Below are positions 33,244 to 45,171 of a stretch of 64,000 nucleotides of DNA, piece after piece. A program made the translations under genes and the position numbers. The notes under the pieces are model-generated. The model ran no database searches, was not told the origin of the DNA, and was given only the letters and a program-made list of their open reading frames with translations. Every line of letters starts with the position of its first letter. Position 1 is the stretch's first letter. This DNA is from Toxonevra muliebris (lineage: Eukaryota; Arthropoda; Insecta; Diptera; Pallopteridae), in the NCBI GenBank assembly GCA_963691655.1, contig OY829327.1, positions 59,966,079 to 60,030,078 of the forward strand. The letters are read 5' to 3'.

Positions 33244-36200
33244 TTTTTGGCTGTTGAAGAGTGTAACAGGTGTTGCTGCGATCTCCTAGAATTGACATTG
33301 CCCAAACTGTCATGTCATTTGTCCCTTTCCAATTATTATTTTCGACTGAACGACAGTATATTGAGCAGGTGCAGAAATTTAATTTGATTTTTAGTATTAA
33401 TCGGGCATTTTCTGATATTAAAATTGAGTGCAAATTGTAAACGGAAGGTATTCATAGCACGATCATCTGTCACATAGCGTTTCTTGGATTGTTTGATCGA
33501 CAGCGCGTGTTATGCGAATTCCGTTTGCGGAAATAAGTTGCCTTCATTGGAATTCAATTGCAAAACGACTTCCATTATCCGAATTCGGAGTGGTACTGAG
33601 TTCGCCCCAATAATAATAATTTATGATTCTGAATTACTAGTATAGACCGATTCGATCGAGATGGCTCGGATTTATCCGAAAGATCTCTTGTATTTCAATT
33701 CCGTCTAGTATTACTTACAAAAACCTTATAAATAAGCAAACTTTGTACGGAGTACTTTGACTAGTCCGAAAAAGTAATAAAATTCAAACTCAATCGTTCG
33801 AGTCGTTCTCCAGATGTACAAAGCAATACAATGACAACGTGTAGAACACTACACCAACTACTGACATTGGTTAATCGACTGAAAAAAGCACTGTTGTGAG
33901 TTTAAATCTATTAAAATAAATTTATTAGGTAATTACTTACACTTTAACCTTTATTCAATACAAAAAAAAAAGATCAATCAGCTAATTTTAAGCGACTGGC
34001 AGTCAAGAACTGGTCGCTTCTGATCGATCAAATCGAAACAATAGGTAAATTAAAGTTAGTTCATCGATAGCCCATTGACATTGGCAATGGATATACTTTG
34101 ATGCAGGTAGAAAAAAAGTGTACGTGCTGGACTATAACTTTTTTTAGTAAAAATGTTAAGCCAACATCCTCTTTCAGTATTACTTCACGGCTACTTTATT
34201 GCAAGCAAAATAAATTTGGTTTATTGGATTGGTAAGTATCAAAAATTAAACTTGTCAAGTTGTTAGTTTTAATTAAGTTTTGTAATATTTAAAGCTAGTG
34301 TTTTAATATAACATCCAGTTATTTTGCACTAGTGTATTTTAAATAAATGAATGTGCTATGAGACAAATCGATTGAAGATGCATCACTATCAGTGTCAATG
34401 GCTTGAAACTGGCTCTTGGTGCCTAGCGATGACATCACTTGTCTTGGTTTTAATTCACTTGGAATTAGACCATCACAATTTTCAGCTACGCAGATGATCA
34501 ATGAAGCTGTTGTGAACTTACCTGTACGTTTTACAGTCTGAATATGATATGGGAAAACACCGTACAACAATGGGAAGGATTGTTGATAAAAGAATGAATT
34601 GGATTGTCGGAAATATCACGCAATGATTTCCCGTTTGCAGTAGATTGTGTACAATGAAAGGATCAATAGCTGCTTAAAATGCATTCAATAAGAACCTCGA
34701 ATTAGTGGGAAGGAGTATACATCTATCTCTGCAAGAATGCTTCGTTTGATCACAGAGTATATACTTTGAAGATGAATATGGAAATTATATGTAATGGTAA
34801 TCGACGTTAATTTGAAGTTGGGAGAAAAGTAAAGTTTTGAGGACTACCGACAAAGGCCATTGAATAGAACTTCGAATAGATTACAAGATGGAAAATATGA
34901 AAACAACAACGACTAACGAGACAAAAATATTAAAATTTACGGCAACACCAGAAAAAACAAAAGAGATGAAACTGTATAATTAAGGTTGAAGGTATAATAG
35001 GTAAAAGGTAAGTGATCGAGCAAGTAAACTGCATATGACTGCAGATTGGATGTACAAAGTCGGACAAAACTGAAGTCGAAACACATCCGTAATAGCATTA
35101 AATTAAATTTAAAAACATGCACGCATATATTGCACTTGATACTATAAATTGCATTCAAAATTGGATGACTTGATGTTTTTCTTTTCGATATATAAACATC
35201 TATAGCGGCGGTATGAACAAATTTTACATGGGAACTGGCAAATTATTTCATCCAATGGATGGAATTTATTTATTTTTGTTTTGTCTTATGCCCAAAAGTT
35301 TGCTATTTTAATCAAAAAAGCTTGCTTAACTTTTAAAAGCTGTGGTCAGAAAAAAAGATGTTTTTCATTTATTCGTCTAGAATATCGTATAGTTTGATAT
35401 AGTTTGATATGAACAAAAAAAAAAAAACTTCGAAAGGCCTAAATACTTCATTTATTCGTATCAAAATATACAGAACAGTTGGATGAACGGAAACGTGGTG
35501 TCCTGAATTATAAGGTTGAAAAGAAGCGAAAATAGAAATGAACCCATTAAACTTCAAGGTATATTTTTGTATATATTCAAAATATATAAAAAAAATGTGT
35601 TGCCAGTAAAATAATAAACTGCAACAGATAGAAATCAGTAAGGGTATTCCCTTGAACGTTTAAACTCGTAAACCGTGTTAAATTTGTAAGTTTACATGGT
35701 TGATTTCGGGAACGCATGTTTCGATAAACGTGTAAATCAGCGCATAAATCAATTATTTGACAGTTTGATCAGAGTTCCATTTTAGTATTTGGTATCACGG
35801 TTTATTTTTAAGTATTTTTTGTTTTTCAACCATGCATTGATACACAGCGGCTGTTAAGCAAATTGGTAAAAATAAAAAATAAAAAATGATGGCAAGAAAT
35901 GAGAAAGCAGCATTATTCCAAGTGATATTAGCTACTTATTTCGGTACATGTTATATTTGTGTATAGACTTAAAACTATTTTTGTTCATTCGTAGAGATTA
36001 ACTAGCAAGAAAAAGAGGTTGCAATTTTTGAGTAATGGGCCTGTGCAACATTGGTTACACATTGCTCTCGATATTCGGTTCCATGACGACCTAATTCTGT
36101 CCCGAAATCTAGAAGGTTTTTAACAGATGTTTTCAAACCTAAAGATTTTTCCGTTTTTTGAGAAATGGTACTTTTCAAGATGCGTGGTTGAAGAATAGAG

Positions 36201-36571
36201 GTATCGATATCTAGTATTTTTCCAAAGATTCTAATGAGAGTGACGTAGTGTCAGTGCTGAGAAAGTAATAATAACACGCTGGATGGAATTTAGACCCCGT
36301 AAATTAGGCCTCGTTTTATTTTGTACAGCTATTTTCATTAACACTATCAGGCTTTGGAATTCATTGCTTAATCATTTACTTTGTGTTAACAATGGAGAAT
36401 TCCAGCGTTCAATTTTTCAATATTACTCCAACCAATAATAGAACAAATAATAAAAAACCAATTAACTAATTTAAGTCTTTTTTACCTGTTTAGTTTTTAA
36501 GTATAAAACGAAAAGATTTTATCTTATGTACTTTGTTCTTTAATTAAATAAATAAAATAAATATTAAAATT
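33244..36571. other. Intergenic DNA; possible solo-LTR-like promoter near 33.7 kb
   Basis: No gene is supported. A TATA-like TTATAAATAAGC at about 33727 is followed about 45 bases later by AATAAAATTC, a spacing reminiscent of an LTR promoter and polyadenylation region, but I could not define LTR ends. A strong minus-strand splice-donor word (ACAG/GTAAGT) lies at about 34520 next to an unassigned open frame (34319-34570). Nothing else is recognised. Confidence 0.3.
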
Positions 36572-36775
36572 CACTTGGCCATATGAATTAAAGCCGCGAT
36601 CGAAAAATGTATTTACACCGTGAGGCCAAAATACATTAAACCAAATGAATTTTGACCGCCGTACCAAATGAAGAGTAGCCTTATTTCACTTGAACTAATT
36701 CCAATCACAAATATATATTTTCGCGGTCCTAAGTCATATGGTCAAATGTATTTTAGCAACACGGTCTAACTACAT
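36572..36775. repeat. Palindromic MITE-like repeat
   Basis: CACTTGGCCATATGAATTAA near 36572 is inverted near 36722-36752 as TAAGTCATATGGTCAAATG. A second inverted pair (ACCGTGAGGCCAAAATACAT and TGTATTTTAGCAACACGGT) lies inside. Total length is about 200 bases; there is no ORF. Confidence 0.5.
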
Positions 36776-37769
36776 TTTTAATTTTAATTTTATTAAGCCT
36801 GAAAATACTACGATTGTAGTGAATTGCCTGAACGTTATTTTTTTTCAATAAATATTTGAAAAATAAAAACTTTTCTTTGAATTATTTTACGGCGTCTCAT
36901 ATTTTTATGTAAATACACTTTGGTCCTCAGACTTTATATCAATTTGTTTTAACTACAGGCAACACTGAAATACTCGTGTACTTTTTCGAGTCTGTTCACG
37001 CAGGAAATTTGCCTCGCAATATGACGAGGTGAGTGTAAACTATTTTCCATACAAATTGTGACAGTTCGTTTTCGAGGGTCGAAAGTATACAAGGTTTAGA
37101 ACGTTTTCAAGGCAATTACACTTTGAAGGGAATGCCCTTAATATTTTTCATGAGCACCTTGCCGCTGCAGTCTTCAATCGGCAGGAAAGGTTCAGCTCGT
37201 AATACTTGACTGAAGCAAATAACCAATAAAAAATTTCAATTGTTATGTATTTTTCTTCTGGATGAACCATAAAAAAAAAAGAAAAAAACATGAATTCATA
37301 ATTTTTTTCGGGTTAAAAAAAAAGTTGGTTTATTAAACAAAAAAACACTAAGGTGCTATAAAAATTATTTAAATTGACTTTTTGACCAGATTTTTTAGTT
37401 CACTTAGAAAACAATTTAATATTGAAGAAAAACAACTTTACTTCGATTTAATAGGTTGTTTAGTTTTTTTTTTTAGCTATCACGCCCTCTAATTTATACT
37501 TCGAAGTTTTCATTTGCTGCAAGAATCTGAGCAAAACTAACCGCTGATTGTTCGTGTTTTTGAATTAGCCTCTGTAACTTTGTAAATAGTATATCTATCG
37601 ATTTAGGCAAAAAAACTAATTGTTTGGACCGTCTAATTCAGGACACCGCCTTAAATTGATTGTTCTTCAGCTACCCAAGAATTCAAAATTCTTAAGTTTT
37701 TAAAATCAACTTTTTTCAAGAAAAGTACGTTTTTGTTGCAATGATACATAGCCATTGCATTTATTAATT
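36776..37769. other. Intergenic DNA, no gene seen
   Basis: AT-rich, with short A and T runs. A balanced patch at about 36990-37100 has no recognisable coding sense. Confidence 0.4.
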
Positions 37770-39385
37770 ACACTGTGTGATAGTGAAAATATACTTTCCT
37801 CGAGACATAGCTCAAATTGTAGCAGATAAAAACTGCATACTTAGAATTTTGAATTGACCATCAAAATCTGGACTTAGGGCCGAAAAAAATCATTTTTGTT
37901 AGGTTAAAGCATATACTTGTCCGTTACTTTATTTTTATTTATCCGACGAGTAAGTTTTTATATTTCATTCAAAAGAGGACACTCAGTTTCTTACAATGAT
38001 ATATTAATTGGTAATATATTTTACGAAATACCAGCGCTAGAGGGCTAAATATAACGAAAACTTTCAAAATCCATCCAGGTTTGATTCAGATATTCGACTT
38101 CAAACACCATATGTATACTGGAAAAAATGCGTACATTTTTAAGCTGCTGTATTGTATATTTAAATAGTTGGAGTAATACTTGTATACAAATACTTACATT
38201 CTACGTGTTGAATTTTTTTGTGTAGTTAAAAGCTTTAAAGAAGTCAACCACACCTAAATAGATTTTAGAAATTTAGAGCACGTTGGAAACAATTGAATGC
38301 AGTTTATTTTCATATACTCTGATATATACACTGGTAAACAAAATAGCCATTCAAAATGAAAAAATGTAAAATTTTTTGCTAAAATGCGTTTTAATCTGCA
38401 TATCAATATGTGTGTTAATAAAGCAAAGGGAATTTGTTCATTCGTTAAAAGATGGGCTATTAAATTTAGTGATCCGTATATAACAAACACACTTTTTACG
38501 GCACTGGTAAGACCTATTTTGGAGTATGGTTCAACAGTTTGGAGTCCTTAATATAATTGCTATAAAGACAGACTTGATTCAGTTCAAAAACAGTTTCTCT
38601 TGTTTGCGTTAAGAAATTTATGTTGGAATCCATTACATAATTTACCTTACATACATCGTCTCAAACTTATTGACCTACCGACATTAGACAGCAGAAGAAC
38701 TATGCTGAATGTTATGTTTATGACTAAATTACTGAATGGTGACATTCATTCTGAATTTCTACTAAATAAAATTGACTTAAATATCCCGAATCGTTGTTCA
38801 AGGTATCCTATCTTGATTAAATTGAGTACTTGCCGAACTAACTATGCCCAAAATGATCCATTACGTTGCATATGCAATGATTTCAACAACCAACACGGCT
38901 TATTTGATATAACTGATTCCTTATTTTCTATAAAACAAGCAATTTTAAATTCCTTAAATGATTAAACAGCTGATGATTCTAATCTGTAGCTGTTTGAAAA
39001 CCATTGGGATATATTACTTCACCCATTCACGAGTTGCGTTACACAGGCAGTCCGGACTATTTCTGTTTCGGTCACCGATCCGTTCACTTTGCGGATGTGC
39101 CCCTCGGTCGGGTGGGCGGGTAAGAGGGTCCGCTGGGATTCGTTCGTTAAATATCTTATTTTCAATACAATATAAAAACTCCAGGGATAAAAAAAAAAAA
39201 AGTTACGGGCAAGTATATGCTTTCACCTATCAAAAATGTTTTTTTGGCCCTAAGTTCAGATTTTGAGGGTCAATTGAAAATTTCGAGTATGCAGTTATTT
39301 TCTGCTTGACTAGACCTACGACAGGTGTAAACCTCGAAAAAAGTGTAATCAAATTTTTGTTTTTTGTCACACTGTGTTATTTTTC
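37770..39385. repeat. Pair of inverted dispersed repeats flanking a retrotransposon fragment
   Basis: The arms 37770-37890 and 39235-39385 are inverted copies of the repeat at 2740-2890, with outer edges near ACACTGTGTGA and ACACTGTGTTA. They could be the ends of one 1.6-kb element into which a Jockey-type 3' fragment inserted, or two independent copies. The part at 39010-39140 is unusually GC-rich for this window. Confidence 0.5.
38393..38965 (+). pseudogene. Jockey-type non-LTR retrotransposon C-terminal fragment
   Basis: The frame NLHINMCVNKAKGICSFVKRW, then FTALVRPILEYGSTVWSP, one stop, then KDRLDSVQKQFLLFALRNLC is the post-RT C-terminal region of Jockey/CR1-type polymerases. It continues to LKLIDLPTLDSRRT and ends at 38965. 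Apart from the stop at about 38549 the frame is continuous. It is the 3' end of a 5'-truncated copy and is related to the fragment at 63495-64000. Confidence 0.8.
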
Positions 39386-40293
39386 TAACTTATCGCTGCC
39401 TTAATATGCCAAGACCCTAACACACATTTTTCAAATTTTACAGGAGAAGCTAAAAATAGTTTTGTATTTGGAGTACTACTTCCAGAATTTGTAATTCAAA
39501 CTAAAAGGAGAAAAGATTGTAAGTTTTCGGTGTAGGTCTTTAAAACATAAAAACATTGATTAAAACATTGGATTGTACAAAATAATCTATAAAAACCAGT
39601 TCAGTTTGAAAGAAAATCATTAAAACAAGAATTCAATTACAAAGTTTTTTTTCCATGTTTTTTTTTATTCGTATTATACATAATAATGAACCAAATGACA
39701 TCAGCTAATTTTCTTTTTTACATTTCTCTTTTCTAGCTCTATTCTATAGAGTTGCGCTAAAAAAGTAGTATCAGGGGTGTGCATTTATGTATACAAAGTT
39801 GGACTAAAAATGTACTTTCAGGTTTGAAAAAATGGTGCACTTATGCGGTTTTTGCATTTATGCACTTGCATATTTAAAAAAAGTCGAAGAAATATGTATT
39901 TAGGGCTGTGTAAGACTACAAGCAACAACAATTTTTATATTTGCTATGATATTCATTGCCGTACATTTGCGAGGCATTGACTTTGCCAGCTTGGTAAATG
40001 TGGATTTGTGTGCCATTTCCCACTTTTATTTCGAATCTATCCCAGCTCAACTCTTATTTGGAAGTGATAGTCACCCACTTTACGTTTTGGGTTCTCGAAG
40101 TAGGTTTCGAGAAGTTAAGCTCGGATGGTAGTGACAACACATGAGAGTACTAAGCCCTTGCGTGCTAATCAATCTTTATTCAACTTTAATGTACGTTTTC
40201 ATTCCAAAATATTCCATAAAGTTGCAATTTCCACTATGGCTGATGAAGCATTTGAGTTCCCTATAGATCAAGTGGCCAATATTTCAATTTATT
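39386..40293. other. Intergenic DNA, no supported gene
   Basis: The stretch at 39945-40290 has balanced composition and may extend the retrotransposon remnant that follows, but I cannot match it to a domain. Confidence 0.35.
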
Positions 40294-40960
40294 TCATGAA
40301 AAGGATAAAGACCATACTTGTACATTCGCCCTACTGCCACCAGGGGCCTTTAGGTGTTGTGTTATTCCGAGAGATATGAAAAGATTTTTGCATTCCACGC
40401 TGGTAAAATTAGTGCCCCTGTCACTTATGAGCTTGATTGGAGCACAAAATAACATTATATAATTGTAAAACATCTTTACAGTTTCTGAAGTCTTAAGTGT
40501 TTTACAAAGAAATAAAATCATCAGTAAGAATGAAATTTTATATCGATGATCTTTTTTGACGGTCTTTTAGGTTTTATGTCATGTGTGGCATCTAAAAATG
40601 TCCTCGTCAGCATCTTTTTCCATCCAACTTGACAGTTGTCTTCATGCAAACGTCTGCGCTAAGGTGTTGTTATTTCTGCTAGTCAATATGTAACTACGTC
40701 TCGGACAAACTATTTGGTAACATGCGACAACGTTTTTCCTTTTCTATATACTCAAAATCTTGAAGGGAAATTAGCCAAAGAGCAATGAGAGGTAGTAAAT
40801 CCTTTTTATCCTTTGTAGCCTTCAGAGCGTTACAATCAGTGATCAACAAAAACTTAATACCTAAGAGGTAATTGCGAAATTGTTTCACCACTGTGATATT
40901 TAGTTTCATATAATTTAGTTGCCTGGCTATAATAAGCAACTACATTATTATTATTTGAAG
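40294..40960 (-). pseudogene. Ty3/gypsy-type LTR retrotransposon fragment (RNase H and integrase)
   Basis: Minus strand, 5' to 3': 40939-40694 reads QFRNYLLGIKFLLITDCNAL and KDLLPLIALWLISLQDFEYI, the RNase H region after the RT. 40521-40294 reads CAPIKLISDRGTNFTSVECK and LGITQHLKAPGGSRANVQV, the integrase core with the SDRGTNF motif. The region between is shorter than expected and frameshifted. No LTRs were found nearby. Dead fragment. Confidence 0.75.
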
Positions 40961-41059
40961 GATATTACGACTCAAAAGTCAGGCACTGCGACCTATAAGA
41001 TTAATTGTACCAAAGCCCCAAGTTATGAAAGAAAGGAAGATAGATAAGAAACCATAATC

Positions 41060-41128
41060 TAGTCGGCAACCGGACCCGGGTTTCCAGATACAAGAGTCTG
41101 GCACGCTGCCACTAGACCACAGAGGCGA
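41060..41128 (-). repeat. tRNA-like unit, probable SINE or tRNA pseudogene
   Basis: On the minus strand GGTCTAGTGGCAGCG resembles a pol III A box and GGGTCCGGTTGCC a degenerate B box. An anticodon-like hairpin CCAGA...TCTGG lies between. The acceptor ends do not pair, so this is not a working tRNA. Confidence 0.45.
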
Positions 41129-41280
41129 TTGTTGGACTCACAGTTTAACGCCGGTGAGGCAATTTGTTATCACTTGGTGGTTTTGCCATTGCTTACCAAG
41201 AGGTGTACATTTTCTTATAATTCTCATTCACTTCAAATCGACAGTGAATATAAGAAGGTTATGAGAATTAACCACCAGAC

Positions 41281-41353
41281 CAATACGGAAATCGAGCACG
41301 CAAAATTCTGAGTGAAAGACTTGTGCTCTATCCATTAAACCATCCAGATCGTC
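41281..41353 (-). repeat. Second tRNA-like unit
   Basis: The minus strand reads TGGTTTAATGGATAGAGCAC (A-box-like) and ends near GTGCTCGATTTCC (B-box-like). About 15 bases downstream another A-box-like word (TTGGTCTGGTGGTTAA, 41270-41285) starts. With 41060-41128 this makes a small cluster on one strand, as in composite tRNA-derived SINEs. Confidence 0.45.
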
Positions 41354-42600
41354 CTCAAGCAACTACATGCAACCGTTCATTAATGCGCTGAAACGAAATG
41401 GCTCCATAGCCAAGAGCACTGAAATCAGTATGTTGCTCTGTAGTCGTAGAGTAGTGAGTTGTTCTATTATACCATATAACCCTTTGTAGTTTGACACTCT
41501 CCACTCCATAGGAATTGTTTTTTGTCAATGCCGTTATGCAAGAAGTTTTTGCTGCAAATTTGCAAATTCCGGAACAAGTTTTCGAAAATAATTTGCCAAT
41601 CGCCATAAATTAACGTACTTGTTTGACATTACTAATCATACTCACATACATAATTACCATTGGGTGTAAAAAAAACAGTTTTTTCTATGGGATCTTCTAC
41701 AATCGGAATTTGACGCCACATTCAATGATGTAAAAAATGTTTTTTCATTCAATTCATCAAGCTGATCCTCAATTCTTGGTAACGGGTAACGGTCTCACAG
41801 ATGATGTCAGGGTCGGGTCAATGTCGTTTTTTCCGTTATATCTCACTAGCGTTCGTTAAGTTAATATACAGTATTATTTGTCATGACAAAAGCAAATTTT
41901 TCATGCTATTTCGAGTTCAGAGCGTGAAGTGTTAATATATGTGCTACGTATTAAAAAAGAGTGAAAAAAAACTTTTTAACAGTACCAGAAAAAGGGGATT
42001 AATTTAAAAAATAACATGCAAACATCAAAGTAAGTTAACTTAAATTGTTCGATAAGTGGAAATATGTTTATGATGCGACGCTAAATGACGTGTGTTGTCA
42101 GGGTCGTTTTAACTCTGGAAATAAAAATTTTTTAACCGTGCATTTTTTTCTTGTCATTTTATCGTATCGTGTGTGTATAAAAAAATCAAAATTTCCTTAA
42201 AATTCACACTGAGGGGTTTTTATTTTGATTTCAGGTCTCTTTTTCCCGGTTTTTAAGTGTAATTTTTCCATTCTCTTTGATTTTCATGTTATTTTCAATC
42301 ATATTGCTTCATTTCTTATTGATTTTATACAGTGCTCCGAACCTAACTATAATTTTTGTATTTTGTAAATGTCTATAACTCCTGAACTACACCTGTGGTC
42401 ACGCACATCTTACCACTTTTTTTTTTTGCAGTATTTTCAAAAATTTTCAGCTTATGTCTGAGCCACATTTATAATTTTTAAACGTGTATTCAAATATATG
42501 CTATTTTACAAAATTTTATTGATTTCTAATGTGTATTTTCGTCCTTTCCATATAAAATGAAAAAAAGTGATATCGATTTTCACATATTTATTTTGTCTTC
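41354..42600. other. Intergenic DNA, no gene seen
   Basis: AT-rich with no recognisable motif; the ORF at 41355-41606 (-) has no supported function. Confidence 0.4.
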
Positions 42601-42606
42601 CAATAT

Positions 42607-43001
42607 CTAAATTTTTAAACAATTTAAAAAAAAAAATTTCGTTATGTTTTCTTGAACATTAAATTCAATCAGATATCGACTCGCTTTTGGAGCCACTTTA
42701 CGTTTCATCACGTGCCATAAATGGTCGATAGGATTTAAATTTGGAGAGTTTCCAGGCCAATCCATATATTGAATACCTAGATTAAACCTTTCTATTGGAA
42801 AACATAGCACATGGAAGATTGTCGGTATAGTGCAAGTTAAACTTGCACTTATCGGACCTTATTACGTTCCGCCATTGGTCAATAGTGTAATAAATAAAAT
42901 ATTCGTTTTAGTTTTTTTACAGCGGCAGGAAATGTTCAAGGACTTCGGTATTCAATATATGGATTGACCTGGAAACTCTCCAAATTTAATTTCAATCGAC
43001 C
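42607..43001. mobile_element. Inverted pair of Tc1-like transposase fragments
   Basis: The minus strand 42770-42640 reads IQYMDWPGNSPNLNPIDHLW and VMKRKVAPKASRYLIEFN, the C-terminal catalytic region of a Tc1-type transposase. The plus strand 42945-42997 reads FKDFGIQYMD, stop, PGNSPNLISI, a second copy facing away. Between them a near-palindrome GTGCAAGTTAAACTTGCAC (42828-42846) could be two abutting ends. The catalytic Asp or Glu position reads Asp in NPIDHLW. Both copies are dead. Confidence 0.65.
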
Positions 43002-43386
43002 TAAAGGTGCACTAGCCGGGCGCGGAACCAAATTTTAGTATATGCCCCACTTTTCTGAAATACAATAGTATTTTCCTTTAAGAAAAATACAGCTGGACTT
43101 TCTTAGAAAAGTTAAGGGTAAAATATATTTAATCAAATTAACTTCAAAAGAGCGAAATTATGAACTGACAGTCTCAGTGATTCTTTTATAACTGGTCTTG
43201 TGTATTATCTGGACCGTTGTAGTATATAGAATAAACATATTTCTAATGCGTGAAGCGCTTACAAATATATATGTATGTTAATATTTACAATATGTATATA
43301 TGCTAATATTCTAATACGTGAAGCGCTTACAAATTTATATGTATATTAATAATGAAATTAAAATGCCACTGCAAGATATCACCACA
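43002..43386. mobile_element. 385-bp insertion splitting the second Tc1 fragment
   Basis: The Tc1 frame breaks at CAATCGACC (42998-43001 is GACC) and resumes at GACCATTTATGGCAC (43387 onwards), which matches the DHLWHV part of the uninterrupted copy. The 4-base GACC flanks both sides as a target duplication. The insert holds repeated TACGTGAAGCGCTTACAAAT-type words (about 43248-43335). Class unknown. Confidence 0.5.
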
Positions 43387-43390
43387 GACC

Positions 43391-45169
43391 ATTTATGGCA
43401 CGTGTGGTACGAACTGAGTGAGGTGGCCGTCGTCTTGTGTGTATTCAGAAGTGCTCCATACCATTTTCAGGAACAATCGGGTTCAAAACATCAAAATAAC
43501 TTCTCTACGGGAGAAATTATTTTGAATCTATAACTGAACAATTTCATTAGTCATTAGTCGATCTGACAGCGCTGTCAAAAGTTACAGCGTTGTCAGATGC
43601 TTCCACTTTAAATACTACCCTGTAGTAGCGAGCAGAGTGTTTCCGAATATGGGCAAGCAGCAGGAATTGCTTACAGAAGATTTTCGAGATGAAAACGTAT
43701 GGATATGGTCGAAAAACAAAAAAAAAAACAATATTCCAAAGATCCACCACCGCTAGCAACAGAAAAAATGAACAATTTAGTTATTCTACGCTCTACTACA
43801 GATAAAAAATATCAAATGCAATAGACAGTAAAATCCAATAACTCTGTTAGGGCCAACATTGTATGCTTCTTCACGTTGTACTGATGTATTATCTTCGTTC
43901 ATGCTTTTCATTGAATTTCAATGTTTGTGCATCATATGCAGACCCATTAAATGGGTCAGTTTTTTAATGCCTGTGGTTTATTTTACATTTTTAATTTTAG
44001 CAATTGATGAAAAGGAGTAAGGGGATAAAGTCAACAGTTGTTGGCCGAACTGTGCAAAGTTTGGGTAATACGAAAATTGTAACTACAAGAAAACTTTGCA
44101 GAAAAGATGGCCTTATGAGCGTGCCAAATCCCGATATAAACTTAATTATTGCACTTATCATTCATTTACTCCTAAAGTTACATATTGGAAATACTTGTAC
44201 CTAAAAAATGAGGAACGGATGAAGGTTAAAAAAAAATTCTTTAAGTGTTTAGAACTTTCTACAATTTTCAAATACAAATATCTCAAAAATCTGACTGCAG
44301 ATTCGCAATCAACCCCTAAAATTACCGTAAAAGCATCTTTTGATTGCTCGGGTCCAAAACCGTGTAAAATTGTGTTATCGGAGGTGTAATGGCGTGAGGA
44401 AAGTAATTGTAAATAAATAAATACAATTGTGCCTAGTGTCTTATAAATTATTCACACGAAGCCAAATTGAGCAATTTCGGCACACAATTCCAATTTAAAA
44501 TTGAAGTCAATCACACGGACTTTTTCTTCTTTTTGTAAGTATTTTGTATTTTTGTGGACAATATGGAGAACATTACAGAAAGCGTAAATTACATATGGAG
44601 ATAATAGTTGAATTGCGGAAACAGCAGCTGGTGCTTTTAACCACTGCAATCGTTCTTTCAATACACCCACGATTGGTTTGCAAGAATTACAAACGTATGT
44701 GCAAGGTAATAAAATATAATTGGAAAATTCACAATGTGCCTTATATCGTATCGTATACTATCATTTGTCGTACATTCTCTCATTTTTCATATAAAATTAT
44801 ACGACAACTATACAACAGCTTGTGAACAACCCAATTATGAATTCTGTCCTTTTTCATAAATTTTTCTTCAAATTGCTGCACTTGGATTTCAAAACAATTT
44901 CAACGAAATTTAGAAGGCACTCAATTTGGTTTGGCATTTTTTCCTATAGCGAAATTGAGCAATTTCAACTCAATTTTGTCTGAGATTGAGAAAGAAGCCA
45001 AGGTTACTCAATTTGGGACAATAGGGTTCTTTAGCAGAATTAACATAATTAAAATCTGAACAATATTCGGTTAAAACATTGCATCAGGGCTGCTCGCAAG
45101 GGGCAAGGGGTTGGGTTTTAAGCTCCCGCTTCCATTCTACCTGGAAGTTCATTCAGTGTTTTACAAACA
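43391..45169. other. Intergenic DNA with weak ORFs
   Basis: At 43650 a frame MGKQQELLTEDFRDENV resembles the N-terminus of some Tc1 transposases and then decays. At 44040-44389 (+) a Lys-rich frame of about 115 codons ends in GPKPCKIVLSEV and is followed by AATAAATAAATA at 44412, so a small gene or terminal exon is possible. I recognise no family and no clear upstream exon. No further feature is supported. Confidence 0.3.
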
Positions 45170-45171
45170 TA

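Noticed and set aside
33727..33785. LTR promoter and polyadenylation region of a solo LTR
   Set aside because: TATA-like and AATAAA-like words are spaced plausibly, but no terminal TG...CA inverted ends or target duplication could be found.
34319..34570. Minus-strand exon ending at a strong donor (ACAG/GTAAGT near 34520)
   Set aside because: The donor is good, but the upstream frame is short and unassigned, and no partner exon in a consistent frame was found.
39010..39140. GC-rich patch that could be a rDNA or gene fragment
   Set aside because: I find no rRNA-like sequence or coding sense; it lies inside repeated DNA beside a retrotransposon 3' end.
41060..41128. Functional tRNA gene
   Set aside because: Box-like sequences are present, but the acceptor stem does not pair and the B box is degenerate.
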